Assembly (NCBI GenBank): GCA_963736575.1
Contig: CAVTPD010000001.1
Location: forward strand, 1-64,000
DNA length: 64,000 nt
Direction of reading: 5' to 3'
DNA from: CAVTPD01 sp963736575
Lineage (GTDB): Bacteria; Bacteroidota; Bacteroidia; Cytophagales; JAAEPT01
This document shows positions 55,075-64,000 of the stretch, in pieces (within the stretch, counting starts at the first letter, position 1; the number at the start of each line of letters is the position of its first letter). The notes below the pieces were generated by a model. It made no database searches and was not told the origin of the DNA. It saw only the letters and a program-made list of their open reading frames with translations. The position numbers and the translations under genes were made by a program.

Positions 55075-57394
55075 CTAAAACTGGAATTCGTCATCACCGA
55101 TGATCTTCACCTCGGTTTCCAACTCGACACCACGCTCGTCGCGCGCCGTCTTCCGTATCGACTCTATCAGGGAGAGAATATCTTTTGCAGACGATTTTCC
55201 GTTGTTAACGATAAAATTTCCGTGAACGTCGGAAACTGCCGCTTGGCCGATTGAGGCACCCTTCAGGCCAAGGGCATCGATGAGTTTCCCGGCGGGAACG
55301 GACTCAGGATTTTTGAAAGGTGCAGCCTGCGGAGGCGGCAATCGGCTGGGAGTTCTTCCGTTTCTCGCGGGACTCATGCCAGCGCGCCTTGATGTTATCG
55401 TGACTGTCGTTTTTACCTTTGAAAACAGCCTGAAGGGCAAAATTCCGCCTCAGTTCCTGAACATTTCGATAGTTGGCTACGATTTCATCGCGTTCGCGAG
55501 TGCGGATTACCCCGTCCTCGTCCAAAAAGGATACGCGCACTACCTGGTCAAAAGTTTCGATACCCATGGCCCCCGCGTTCATACGTAGCGATCCACCTAC
55601 GTTCCCAGGTATGCCCTCCATCCACTCGAAGCCGCCGATGCCGTGCGCGCCAGCGTAGGAAGCGAGCTTTTTCAGGCGGACACCCACACCGGCAACCACA
55701 TGACCTTTCGGATCGATGGAGAGTTCGGAAAACGCGCCACCGCTCGGATGAATGACCGCGCCCCTTATTCCTCCGTCCTTTACCAAGAGGTTGGATCCGC
55801 GTCCGACGACGCGAATCGGTATGCTCCGTTGGCGGCAAAAATCGACGAGAAAAGCAAACGCATAGAACGAATGCGGTTCCAACCAATACTGCGCAGGCCC
55901 ACCTACTAGAAGCGTAGTATGCTTACGCATCGGTTCGTAGAGCTTTCCGTCAATCTCGCCTTCTGGCATTACCGCCTTCATCTCCTCGAGAATTTTCAGG
56001 TCGGCGGCGATTCGTGTCCCGACTTCGTGGACATTTCCCGCACCGAGTGTGATCAGCAGATCGCCAGGCTCAAGGGAGTTTGCGACTTCGTGATGGGCGG
56101 ATTCCATGTCCTTGAGAAACTTTCCGGGAATGTCGCCGTGCAGGTTCATCGCATCGACGAGAGTCTGCCCCGTGATACCCGGAATGGGTTGCTCGGAGGC
56201 AGGATAAATGTCGGTTATAAAAACACGGTCCGCAGCCTGCAGGACTTTCCCGAAATCGTCCGCCAGAAGCTGGGTCCGTGTGAAACGGTGCGGTTGGAAG
56301 AGGACGACGAGGCGGGAGGGCTTTAGCGAGCGGGCCGTCTGAAGGGTTGCGGCAAGCTCGGTCGGATGATGTCCGTAGTCATCGATGATGCGGTAGGACT
56401 TTGACAGGTATTTGGTTTCGAATCGGCGCTTCGCCCCGGCAAACGATGAAAGTGCGCGGGCGATCAGAGAAAATTCCGCCCCGCAGATGTCCGCGATTGC
56501 TATGGCGGCGAGAGCGTTGAGAACGTTGTGCTCTCCGGGAATTGCGAGTTCGATGTCACCCAGGACCTTGCCCTTCCGCTTCACGGTGAAGGCTGAGGAA
56601 CCCTTGAGATCACGTATGTCCGTGGCGGTGTAGTCCGCGCCGTGTTCCGCGTCCTCCCAGCCGTAGGAGACGGCATTGTCCCGTTTTGAGCACAGCTCGT
56701 GCGCCACCGGGCTTTCCGCGCAATATACTATGCTCCCAGTAGTTTGATCCGAGAGGGTAGAAAAAACCTCTTTGATATGTTCGAGATCCCGGTAAAAATC
56801 CAGATGCTCGGCCTCGATGTTCAGGATCACAGAGTGGCGCGGTTTGTATAGAGCGAGGGTCCCGTCCGACTCGTCGCCTTCCGCCACCATCAGTTCACCT
56901 TCCGTTTCCCATTTTGCGTTTGCGCCGAGAATGGGAATCTCCGCTCCAACGTAATAAGAGGGTTTTTGTCCGCACTCCCGCAGCAAGTGCGCTGTCATTG
57001 ACGAAGTCGTTGTTTTCCCATGGGTCCCGGAGATCACAATTCCCGCTTTTGTGTGGAGAATCGCAGCGAGGCACTCCGCGCGGCGGATCATCCGGATTTT
57101 TGCGTCCGAAGCGGCTGCGAAGGCAGGGTTTTCCGGCCTGATCGCGGAAGAATAGACCACCAGGTCGACGCCCTTCACGGGAGCGCCGGTCTGCGGCGAG
57201 GAAAATTTCAAGCCCAGGGTCTGCATGCGATCGGTCTCGGTGGTCGTGACACGGTCGCAGCCGGAGACAGTGTGTCCCATCCCCAGCAAAAGGAGGGCCA
57301 AACCGCTCATTCCGGAGCCAGCCACTCCGATCAAGTGGATGTTCATAGGGCTGGAGAGGTCGGTAAGGTCTTTTGACTTTGTATTCGCGGGCAT
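55075..57394 (-). CDS. murCB: Bifunctional MurC-MurB fusion (frameshifted)
   Basis: About 770 residues joining UDP-MurNAc--L-alanine ligase and UDP-MurNAc enolpyruvyl reductase. MurC part: GVAGSGMSGLALLLLGMGH, ISGTHGKTTTSSM (ATP loop), EGDESDGTL, IDDYGHHPTELAATL, and QPHRFTRTQ. The MurB part (from about residue 480) has VVGRGSNLLVKDGGIRGAV (FAD loop), EGIPGNVGGSLRMNAGAMG and AASAGCTF. One extra base near 55315 breaks the frame; the second frame completes the MurB end (KNPESVPAGKLIDALGLKG, SDVHGNFIVN). ATG 57346 (MNIHLIGVAGSG) is an alternative start with a more standard lead. The shift sits next to an A5 tract and is probably a sequence error. Confidence 0.92.
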
Positions 57395-57496
57395 GTGGGG
57401 GTGCCGAATCTGGAGGCTTTTCCCGCGATGGGCAATGGGAAAGGGGTCGCAAGACTGGGGTTGTCAGACTGTTCCCGGTGGGTATTTTGCACTGAT

Positions 57497-58888
57497 ATGG
57501 AAAATCGGCATTACGACTATATAGTGATTGGGGGAGGTAGTGCGGGTTACGCGGCTGCGCGGACGGCGCGTGAAAGTTTTGATGACGTTGCAGTCATTGA
57601 AGATGGCGAAAAACTTGGCGGGTTGTGCATTCTACGAGGCTGCATGCCATCGAAAACCCTGATCTATTCCGCCGAGGTCCTGCATCTTGCGCAAGAGGCC
57701 GATAAGTTCGGCTTAAAGATTCCCGAGGCGCGAGCGGACATGGGTGCTCTGCATCAACGCAAGCTAGGGATTATCGAAGAATTTGCTTCATACCGCCGAG
57801 ATCAACTTCAATCGGACCGGTTCACACTGATCCGTGATCGCGCGGAATTTGTCGATGAATCCACTCTACGCCTAGCGGGGACCGGGGAACATGTAACGGC
57901 CGATCATTTCCTAATTGCCACCGGTTCCACGGTGAACACTCCGGATGTCCCCGGCCTTCGTGACACTCCTCACTGGACCAGCGATGACATCCTCGATCTG
58001 GATTTTCTGCCTGAATCCGTGATCGTTCTCGGGGGTGGTATAGTCGCCTGCGAGTTGGCGCAGTTCCTTAGTCGGGTTGGGTCAAAAGTGACTCAAATCC
58101 AGAGGAGCGCACGTATTCTCAAGGAGGGTTCCGCAGAATCGGCCGAAGTCGTAATGAAGGCTTTTTCCGACGAAGGCATTGATCTGCACACGGACACTGA
58201 GCTTAAGTCCGTGAAAAAAGACGGTGGGGAATACGTTGTCACTTTCGAGAAAGGCGGGGAGCAGATTGAAGTCCGCGCCGCCCACCTCCTGAATGCGATG
58301 GGCCGCAAACCAAACTCCGGAGGGTTGGGACTTGAGAGGGCGGGCGTTAAAACAAAATCCTCCGGCCACATCTGCGTGGACAAGTTTCAGCGGACAGCAA
58401 ATCAAAGGATTCACGCGGCAGGAGATGTCGCCGGACCCTTTGAGATCGTCCATCTGGCGATCATGCAAGGTGAGGTGGCCGCCAAACATGCCGCCGGGAA
58501 AGCAGCCATTCCGGTAAACTATGATCTGAAAACCAGCGTGGTTTTTACCGACCCCCAGATCGCATCCGTAGGTTTATCCATGGCAGAGGCAAAGGAATGT
58601 GGAATGGACCTGGTCGTTGCCGACTACCCGTTCGACGACCATGGAAAATCAATCCTCATGGAGGCTAAATATGGATACGTTAGGACCTGGGCGGATCGAT
58701 CTACGGGAAAAGTAGTAGGAGCGGAATGCGTAGGCAAGGACGCCGGCGAGCTCATCCACGCTATGGCCGTGGCTGTGACACTTGGCGCAACCCCCGCTGA
58801 GCTTCTTAAGGTTCACTGGTATCATCCGACTTTGAGCGAGATTTGGAGCTACCCACTGGAGGATTTGGCTGAGGAACTCGACGGGTGA
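57497..58888 (+). CDS. Dihydrolipoamide-dehydrogenase/mercuric-reductase-like flavoprotein
   Basis: 463 residues from ATG 57497. FAD site IVIGGGSAGYAAARTA; redox-active disulfide GGLCILRGCMPSKTL (CxxxxC); NAD site VIVLGGGIVACELAQFLSRVG; second FAD site IHAAGDVAG; C-terminal dimer motif HWYHPTLSEI containing the catalytic His-x-x-x-x-Glu. Pyridine nucleotide disulfide oxidoreductase family; the specific substrate is unclear. A plus-strand gene inserted amid minus-strand dcw genes. Divergent from murCB. Confidence 0.88.
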   Translation: MENRHYDYIVIGGGSAGYAAARTARESFDDVAVIEDGEKLGGLCILRGCMPSKTLIYSAEVLHLAQEADKFGLKIPEARADMGALHQRKLGIIEEFASYRRDQLQSDRFTLIRDRAEFVDESTLRLAGTGEHVTADHFLIATGSTVNTPDVPGLRDTPHWTSDDILDLDFLPESVIVLGGGIVACELAQFLSRVGSKVTQIQRSARILKEGSAESAEVVMKAFSDEGIDLHTDTELKSVKKDGGEYVVTFEKGGEQIEVRAAHLLNAMGRKPNSGGLGLERAGVKTKSSGHICVDKFQRTANQRIHAAGDVAGPFEIVHLAIMQGEVAAKHAAGKAAIPVNYDLKTSVVFTDPQIASVGLSMAEAKECGMDLVVADYPFDDHGKSILMEAKYGYVRTWADRSTGKVVGAECVGKDAGELIHAMAVAVTLGATPAELLKVHWYHPTLSEIWSYPLEDLAEELDG

Positions 58889-58901
58889 TCCTACCCGTGA
58901 A

Positions 58902-60488
58902 TCAGCCTCCAACGAGTTGCCCGTCCCGTTGCTCCGGTTCACGCATCGGATGGAGTCGGACGTCGGTGATCGAAAGACTGCATGAGTCCGTATAGATTCC
59001 AACGTGACCCCGGTTGAAATCCAAATCTGCGAGGGATAGGACGATTCGCCCGGCGATGGAGAGCTCTATGTAGCTTCCGAAAGCAAGGAGGGAAAAGTCT
59101 TCACCGCAATCTCCGCGTGCAACCCAGTTGCCCGATTGGAGAGTTTTGAAATTCATCATGTGTTCACCGCTCAATTCGTTAGCAGTTCCCCAGGAGCGCA
59201 GTTGTGCGATGCCTTTAAGAAGATCGAGTGAAAGATAGTATCCGTCGTGACTTTTCCCATCGACACGGAAAACGAAGCCGCATTTGCCTTTGCCGTTGAT
59301 CGCCAAGCGGCAATCGAATCGGAAATCCGAAAGGGGACCGTCCAGAAGAAAGGCTTGGAATCCATATTTGCTCTCAAGATGCCAGCCGCCATCTATTGGT
59401 AAAACATTCTGCCCATCCCTCTTCTCAAGCAATGGCGCTGGCTTTCCGAAATCCACAGCATCTTCGATCCATTCTTCAAAGCCTTCGAACGTTCGCAGGT
59501 ACAGGAGCCCGTCATCAGCTCTAAGCAATCTCTTTGGCGGAGGCATCAGATTGTTCGCGGTCCGGTCCTTTTGATTCATGGCGTAGAAGCACCAGAGCAT
59601 CCATCCGTTCTCGTCCTCGCAGACCCGCCCCGCATAGTTCCCTTGCGGCATCAGCACGTTGTCATGGTAACTTTTCCAATCCGAGCACTCCGAGTCCGCA
59701 TGCCAGTAGCGGATTTTGGCATCCTCCCGTATGCTGCCGATCAGGTAGCGGCTGTCTCCAATGATCACAATGTTCGGGACCTCGACGTCGTCGTAAAGTC
59801 CGGGATGTAGCAGAGGGGGTTCCGGTTCGAAGTGATTCGGACTTGTCTCGACATAGCTTGCGACACAGCCGCGGCGCACGGTCGGGCCATTGTTTACACG
59901 CGCGGCGACAAGCAGGACACCCCGCCCGTCATCTTCAAAGAAAAACGGATCCCGAAAGCTTATCAGACTTCTGCCTTCCTTTAGATCGGATTCATAGTGC
60001 TCGGGCGAGGGAGAGATTGGATAACAGCTGTCGCTGCTGGTTGGCGCGTTGATTTCGCTGGCGGCCTCGCGAATGGACTGCTGCCTTGCACGCTTTACGA
60101 GTTCGGGATCGTTTGGACCTCGCCCGTCTGCCCAATGCACAGCGTGTTTTTTCCAAACATATAGATCCTCACTTACCGCGAGTCCCACGCGCTGGTAGAG
60201 GCCCCGGTCTCTGCGGGAAAGTCCCGTGTAAAACATTCGCCACGCACCTTCTCTGTGCGGATCGGGAGAAACGTGCATCGTCCAAAGCATCAGATCGTCC
60301 CAGCTACCCGGGTCACCAAGGAAAATGGAATTGCGCACCCGCCTCCAATGAATCGCGTCAGTACTGACCGCATGCGCGATGAAGTCGTGATTGGGCAGGA
60401 CGAGGTGGAAAAGATGGTAGAGCCCTTCGTGAAAAAGCACGTGGATATCCCCAATCGCCTTACGGCTTCCGTCGGTTTCAGCAAACAT
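58902..60488 (-). CDS. GH32/GH43-like five-bladed propeller hydrolase with C-terminal sandwich
   Basis: 528 residues, no signal peptide, so cytoplasmic. Propeller motifs: IGDIHVLFHEGLYHLFHL (acidic residue in first blade), TDAIHWRRV, SFRDPFFFEDDG (the RDP motif of GH32/GH68), DDVEVPNIVII (general acid Glu candidate) and YWHADSECSDW. C-terminal 130 residues form a beta sandwich (GKCGFVFRVDGKSHDGYYLSLDLL). Related enzymes act on fructosides, arabinosides or xylosides. It is coupled with an SDR gene 48 bases upstream in the same direction. Confidence 0.75.
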   Translation of the reverse strand: MFAETDGSRKAIGDIHVLFHEGLYHLFHLVLPNHDFIAHAVSTDAIHWRRVRNSIFLGDPGSWDDLMLWTMHVSPDPHREGAWRMFYTGLSRRDRGLYQRVGLAVSEDLYVWKKHAVHWADGRGPNDPELVKRARQQSIREAASEINAPTSSDSCYPISPSPEHYESDLKEGRSLISFRDPFFFEDDGRGVLLVAARVNNGPTVRRGCVASYVETSPNHFEPEPPLLHPGLYDDVEVPNIVIIGDSRYLIGSIREDAKIRYWHADSECSDWKSYHDNVLMPQGNYAGRVCEDENGWMLWCFYAMNQKDRTANNLMPPPKRLLRADDGLLYLRTFEGFEEWIEDAVDFGKPAPLLEKRDGQNVLPIDGGWHLESKYGFQAFLLDGPLSDFRFDCRLAINGKGKCGFVFRVDGKSHDGYYLSLDLLKGIAQLRSWGTANELSGEHMMNFKTLQSGNWVARGDCGEDFSLLAFGSYIELSIAGRIVLSLADLDFNRGHVGIYTDSCSLSITDVRLHPMREPEQRDGQLVGG

Positions 60489-60536
60489 GAGGAAGACCCT
60501 ATCCGCGAAAATCAGGGATTTCCAGCTTTGCGAAGT

Positions 60537-61322
60537 TCAACCTCCTTTTGCAAAACTCGGGTAGGTGGTCATGCCTCCGTCTGCGAAAATCGTGGTGCCT
60601 GTCATATATCCACCCACCTTATCGCTGGCTAATGCCACGGCGAGGTTTGCGACTTCCTCCGTGGTCCCGATTCGGTCCATCGGGACTTTGGTGCGAAGAT
60701 CGGCCAGCTTTTTCTCGTCGGACCATACGTCCTTGTTGATATCCGTTTTGATAGCGCCAGGTGCCAGGCAAAGGACACGGATGCCTTTTTGAGAAACCTC
60801 AAGGGCAAGCGATTTGCACATCATGCTGATGCCGGCCTTCGATGCACAATAGGCGGACTGTCCTCCCCATGGGACTTTTTCATGAACGCTTGTCACGGAA
60901 ATGATCACTCCGGATTCATTCGGGAGCATGAGTTTCAATGCCTGGCGCATGCCGTAGTAGCCGCCAAGGAGATTTACGGAAATGACTTTCTCCCACGCAT
61001 CCACCTCCGAGTCCGCAAGGTCTTGCTTCTCGCCATCGATCCCCGCGTTGTTGATGAAAACATCCAGCCCGCCCCACTCATCTTCTATTTTCCGAAACCA
61101 TTTTTCCACGACACCAGGATCGGAAACGTCGCCTCCAAGCACCGGTCCTCGCTTTGATTCGGGAATCAGATTCAGTGTTTCCTCCGCGCCTTCCGCGTCC
61201 CGATTATAATGCACTGCGACAATTGCCCCGGCTTCTGCCAGCGCGATGGCGATGGCTCTTCCTATACCGCCGCTTGACCCTGTGACGAAGGCACGTTTGT
61301 TAGATAGATCGATGTTCATCAT
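60537..61322 (-). CDS. Short-chain dehydrogenase/reductase (glucose 1-dehydrogenase type)
   Basis: 261 residues. TGSSGGIGRAIAIAL is the cofactor loop, NNAGID the conserved NNAG, YCASKAG the catalytic Tyr-x-x-x-Lys, and ISVTSVHEKVPW carries the active serine. LAPGAIKTDIN follows. GGYMTGTTIFADGGMT is the typical C-terminal end. It probably oxidises a sugar alcohol or aldose together with the adjacent GH32/43-like enzyme. Two adjacent ATG codons (61322, 61319) are equally possible starts. Confidence 0.88.
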   Translation of the reverse strand: MMNIDLSNKRAFVTGSSGGIGRAIAIALAEAGAIVAVHYNRDAEGAEETLNLIPESKRGPVLGGDVSDPGVVEKWFRKIEDEWGGLDVFINNAGIDGEKQDLADSEVDAWEKVISVNLLGGYYGMRQALKLMLPNESGVIISVTSVHEKVPWGGQSAYCASKAGISMMCKSLALEVSQKGIRVLCLAPGAIKTDINKDVWSDEKKLADLRTKVPMDRIGTTEEVANLAVALASDKVGGYMTGTTIFADGGMTTYPSFAKGG

Positions 61323-61365
61323 TGTTTTCCCGATTTCAGGCTAGGTCGCGCCGCTTCGGGAAAAG

Positions 61366-62448
61366 TCAAATTCTCTCAGGTTGCAGAATGACGGAGGTCA
61401 CACGCTCGGCGGCGTCCGGTGCGGCAAGTGATCTGGCCGATGCTGACATTTTATCGAGTTTGGTTCTGTCACCCAGCAGTTCGGATAATAGCTTCGCCAG
61501 GGATTCCGCAGTCAGGTCTTTCTGCTGTATTAATTCCGCGGCCCCTGCCTCAAGAAACACTGCGGCGTTGGCCGTCTGATGGTCGTCCGCTGCGAAAGGA
61601 TACGGGACCAGGATGCTTGGAAGTCCTGCCAAAGAAATTTCAGTAAGAGTGGATGCACCTGATCTGGCGATCACAAGATCGGCCAAAGCATAGGCGGAAG
61701 GCATTTGGTCGCAGAAACCGATAAGCTGATAGCCGGGCCTGCGCTTCGGGTGCTCGGAGCGGATTCTTTCGAAATCACCGGGGCCGGCGATGTGGAGGAT
61801 CTGGATGTCTTCCGGGAGCATCGGGGCCGCTTGCGCCACAAGTCGATTCAGGCCAAGGGCTCCCTGGGAGCCGCCGGTGACCAATAGAGTTTTTTTGGAA
61901 GGATCGAATCCGAAGTTCGCGGCGGCCTGTTCGCGCGATGGCAGATTGATGATTTCCGGGCGGGCCGGAGTTCCGGTGAGTTCCGTCTCTTTCCTGAAGA
62001 AACTGGCTGCGGGAGCCAATCCGATGAAGACCTTCGTGCAAAAGCGCGATGTAAGAATATTGGCCCTGCCCGGACGCGCGTTTGAATCGTGGACGTAGGT
62101 GCGCTTTCCAAGTTTGTGGCCGGCATAAACCGGGGGGAGTGACGTGAAGCCACCCATTCCGAGCACGGCATCCGCGCCAAAATCCCGGATGATCGCCTTC
62201 GATTTCCTCACTGAGAGATACAGTGCCCAGAGAAATGGCAGCATTTTCGGTGAAAGCGTTTTTGGCTTTGCAATCGCGGGAACCACCTTGAACTTAAGGT
62301 GCGGATATTTAGCGGAAGCCTGCGAGTCGATTTTCTTTTGGGAGATAAGCAGCAAAGGCTCATGACCTTGGGCAATTAGCGATTCCGCGACGGCGATGCC
62401 GGGAAAAAGGTGTCCGCCGGTGCCACCGCAAGCGATGAGAATTTTCAT
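61366..62448 (-). CDS. murG: UDP-GlcNAc--lipid-I transferase MurG
   Basis: 360-residue glycosyltransferase (GT28) that adds GlcNAc to lipid I at the inner face of the membrane, giving lipid II. CGGTGGHLFPGIAVAESL, GMGGFTSLPPVYAGHKLG, LVTGGSQGALGLN and LVIARSGASTLTEISLAGLPSILVPYPFAADDHQ are all characteristic. It ends in GLAAPDAAERVTSVI-like sequence (residues 340-355). It is the first dcw gene in transcriptional order here. Confidence 0.95.
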   Translation of the reverse strand: MKILIACGGTGGHLFPGIAVAESLIAQGHEPLLLISQKKIDSQASAKYPHLKFKVVPAIAKPKTLSPKMLPFLWALYLSVRKSKAIIRDFGADAVLGMGGFTSLPPVYAGHKLGKRTYVHDSNARPGRANILTSRFCTKVFIGLAPAASFFRKETELTGTPARPEIINLPSREQAAANFGFDPSKKTLLVTGGSQGALGLNRLVAQAAPMLPEDIQILHIAGPGDFERIRSEHPKRRPGYQLIGFCDQMPSAYALADLVIARSGASTLTEISLAGLPSILVPYPFAADDHQTANAAVFLEAGAAELIQQKDLTAESLAKLLSELLGDRTKLDKMSASARSLAAPDAAERVTSVILQPERI

Positions 62449-62510
62449 AGAGACGAAAGATTGTCAGGATTCAGAATTCGAATTTCAGGAAAACCGATTT
62501 GAGGTAATCA

Positions 62511-64000
62511 TCATGCGAGGCCGGCACGGGCGAGGAGGGGGAGCGGGTCGGCCGGGCGGGACATGAAGTTTTCGTAAAGAACCTCGGCAGGGGCGGAGTT
62601 GCCTTTGCTGAGGATTTGTTCGCGGAAATCCAAGCCGGTGGCCTCATTGAGAATGCCTTCGTTTTGGAATCTGGTGAAAGCGTCCGCATCTAGGACTTCC
62701 GCCCATTTGTAAGAGTAGTAACCTGCGGCGTAACCTGTCGGTGAGCTGAAAAGGTGGTTGAAGCGCCGAATCATTGAGGGCGATTCGGTCTTCAGAGGGG
62801 CGCGGTATTCGGCAAGAATTTCCCGGTCAACCTCATCAAGATCGCGGTCGATGTATCCCGTTAGATTCGTATGCAGCTCGAGGTCGAGCTTGGCAAGGGA
62901 GAGCTGGCGCATGAACGCGCTTGCGGACATGTAGTTTTTTGCGGCAACCATCTTTTCGAAAAGGGCCTCGGGGATCGGCTCGCCCGTCTGATAGTGCCGG
63001 GCGAAGAGATCGAGGGTCTCGCGTTCCCAGCAGAAGTTTTCCATGATCTGGGAGGGGAGTTCGACAAAGTCCCATGCAACGTTCGTGCCGGCGAGCGACT
63101 TCACGGGGACATCGGAAAGAAGGCCATGCAAAAGATGACCGAACTCGTGAAAAATTGTTTCAACCTCGCCATGTGTCAGAAGGGCGGGGGTATCGCCTAC
63201 GGGAGGGGACATGTTTCCGATGATCAGGCCGAGGTGCGGCGCGCCCTGCTCGCCGGTATGGAGGGAATTCATCCAAGCCCCGCCCCGCTTCGTTTCGCGC
63301 GGGTGCCAATCGGCGTAAAAAGACCCGAGGTGCGCATCCGTTTTTGAATCGTGGATTTCGAAAAACGTGACTTCCGGGTGCCAGGTTTCGGTAGCGCCGT
63401 CGTTAGCCGGGTCCGGAGAACTACCAGGCTCATAGTAGACGGTCTCCTTCTGAGTGATGGTAATTCCGAAGATGCGCGATGCGATACGAAACATGCCGTC
63501 CATTACGCCTTTCACCGGGAAATAGGGGCGGAGAATTTCGTCGTCGATGTCGAAGTTTTCCTTCCGCTGCATCTCCGCATAGTAGCTCGTCTCCCATGGC
63601 TCAAGCGGAGCGACAGGCTCTTTGGTTTTCGCTGCCTTGTACTCGGAAAGTTGCTTCATTTCGGCTAGGTAACGGTCTTTGATGCGAGCGTGCAGTTGCT
63701 CGACAAAGGTCAGTGCGGCGCGACCGTTGCGCGCCATGCGACGCTGGAGCACCAGATCGCCGAAATTGAGATGTCCCAGGATTTCGGCTTTCTCTTGGCG
63801 GAGTTTCAAGATTTTCCAGACAAGATCGGAATTGTCGAATTTCCCTTGTGCGGCGATTTCGGAGGAAGCTTTCCAAACCGTTTTCCGTAGGTCGCCGTCA
63901 TGCGCATGTTGCATAATTGGCAGCATGGAAGGGATTTGGAGAGTGAAGCGGTAGTTGTTCTCCGGGAGTCCTTTCGCTTTCGCATTTGCGGCAGCCGCTG
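62511..64000 (-). CDS. M3 family oligopeptidase, N-terminus beyond window
   Basis: C-terminal two thirds of an oligopeptidase A/Dcp-type zinc metallopeptidase. The zinc motif FHEFGHLLHGLLS is present with the second Glu in PSQIMENF. GYAAGYYSYKWAEVLDADAF near the C-terminus is the family hallmark, as is YFPVKGVMDGMF. The reading frame stays open to the window edge (NYRFTLQIPSMLPIMQ lies upstream of the first internal ATG), so the true start is outside. Cytoplasmic degradation of small peptides is its usual role. Confidence 0.95.
   Translation of the reverse strand, partial: AAAANAKAKGLPENNYRFTLQIPSMLPIMQHAHDGDLRKTVWKASSEIAAQGKFDNSDLVWKILKLRQEKAEILGHLNFGDLVLQRRMARNGRAALTFVEQLHARIKDRYLAEMKQLSEYKAAKTKEPVAPLEPWETSYYAEMQRKENFDIDDEILRPYFPVKGVMDGMFRIASRIFGITITQKETVYYEPGSSPDPANDGATETWHPEVTFFEIHDSKTDAHLGSFYADWHPRETKRGGAWMNSLHTGEQGAPHLGLIIGNMSPPVGDTPALLTHGEVETIFHEFGHLLHGLLSDVPVKSLAGTNVAWDFVELPSQIMENFCWERETLDLFARHYQTGEPIPEALFEKMVAAKNYMSASAFMRQLSLAKLDLELHTNLTGYIDRDLDEVDREILAEYRAPLKTESPSMIRRFNHLFSSPTGYAAGYYSYKWAEVLDADAFTRFQNEGILNEATGLDFREQILSKGNSAPAEVLYENFMSRPADPLPLLARAGLA

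Overview
The window looks like a chromosomal segment from the phylum Verrucomicrobia, probably order Verrucomicrobiales near Luteolibacter, Haloferula or Prosthecobacter. The evidence is the combination of a Tat-exported DUF1501 protein paired with a DUF1800 protein, PEP-CTERM surface proteins, many lipoproteins with short LxxC boxes, FG-GAP and parallel beta-helix secreted proteins, a divergent FtsZ, a MurC-MurB fusion and an S11 with a long N-terminal extension. Start codons almost never have a Shine-Dalgarno sequence; leaders are often C-rich. No phage, insertion sequence, CRISPR array, rRNA or tRNA gene was recognised.

Layout. 0.1-9.3 kb: molybdopterin oxidoreductase (FdhF/YdeP type), HAD phosphatase, small membrane protein, hisF, rpmE, pfkA with a histone-deacetylase-fold hydrolase, then a TraB/GumN protein overlapping an FAD monooxygenase. 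9.6-19.8 kb: secreted beta-helix protein, RelE/ParE-fold protein, tsaB, LptF/LptG permease, SulP transporter, a Tat-exported TIM-barrel isomerase and a degenerate thioredoxin-like lipoprotein. 19.8-29.7 kb: SWIM/SNF2 helicase, a much interrupted DUF1800-DUF1501 pair, a LURP-like protein, a DJ-1/PfpI protein and a PEP-CTERM choice-of-anchor-A protein. 29.8-38.7 kb: hemL, a VC0807-like membrane protein, phhB, two lipoproteins (one an L,D-transpeptidase), a MYG1 protein and a moxR-DUF58-BatA operon.

38.9-46.9 kb: rpsM-rpsK-rpsD ending in a strong terminator with no rpoA, an ABC exporter, two tandem coiled-coil envelope proteins plus a 59-residue lipoprotein, rlmH, an EF-hand lipoprotein, an ovothiol-type methyltransferase and a second PEP-CTERM protein. 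47-62.4 kb: a rearranged division and cell-wall cluster on the minus strand: murG, (SDR plus GH32/43-like hydrolase, and a plus-strand flavin disulfide reductase), murC-murB fusion, ddl, an FG-GAP lipoprotein, two small unknown proteins, ftsQ, ftsA, ftsZ. The right edge cuts an M3 oligopeptidase.

Quality caution. At least fifteen otherwise conserved genes contain one or more single-base frame shifts, including ones expected to be essential or core (ftsZ, murCB, tsaB, hisF, rlmH). Because the continuing frames restore textbook motifs, I treat most as sequence indel errors and give the full reconstructed extent of the gene. I saw no single spectacular new system. The most distinctive material is the division cluster (FtsZ catalytic-loop change, acidic linker, foreign-looking insertions) and the tandem coiled-coil locus at 42.6-44.5 kb.
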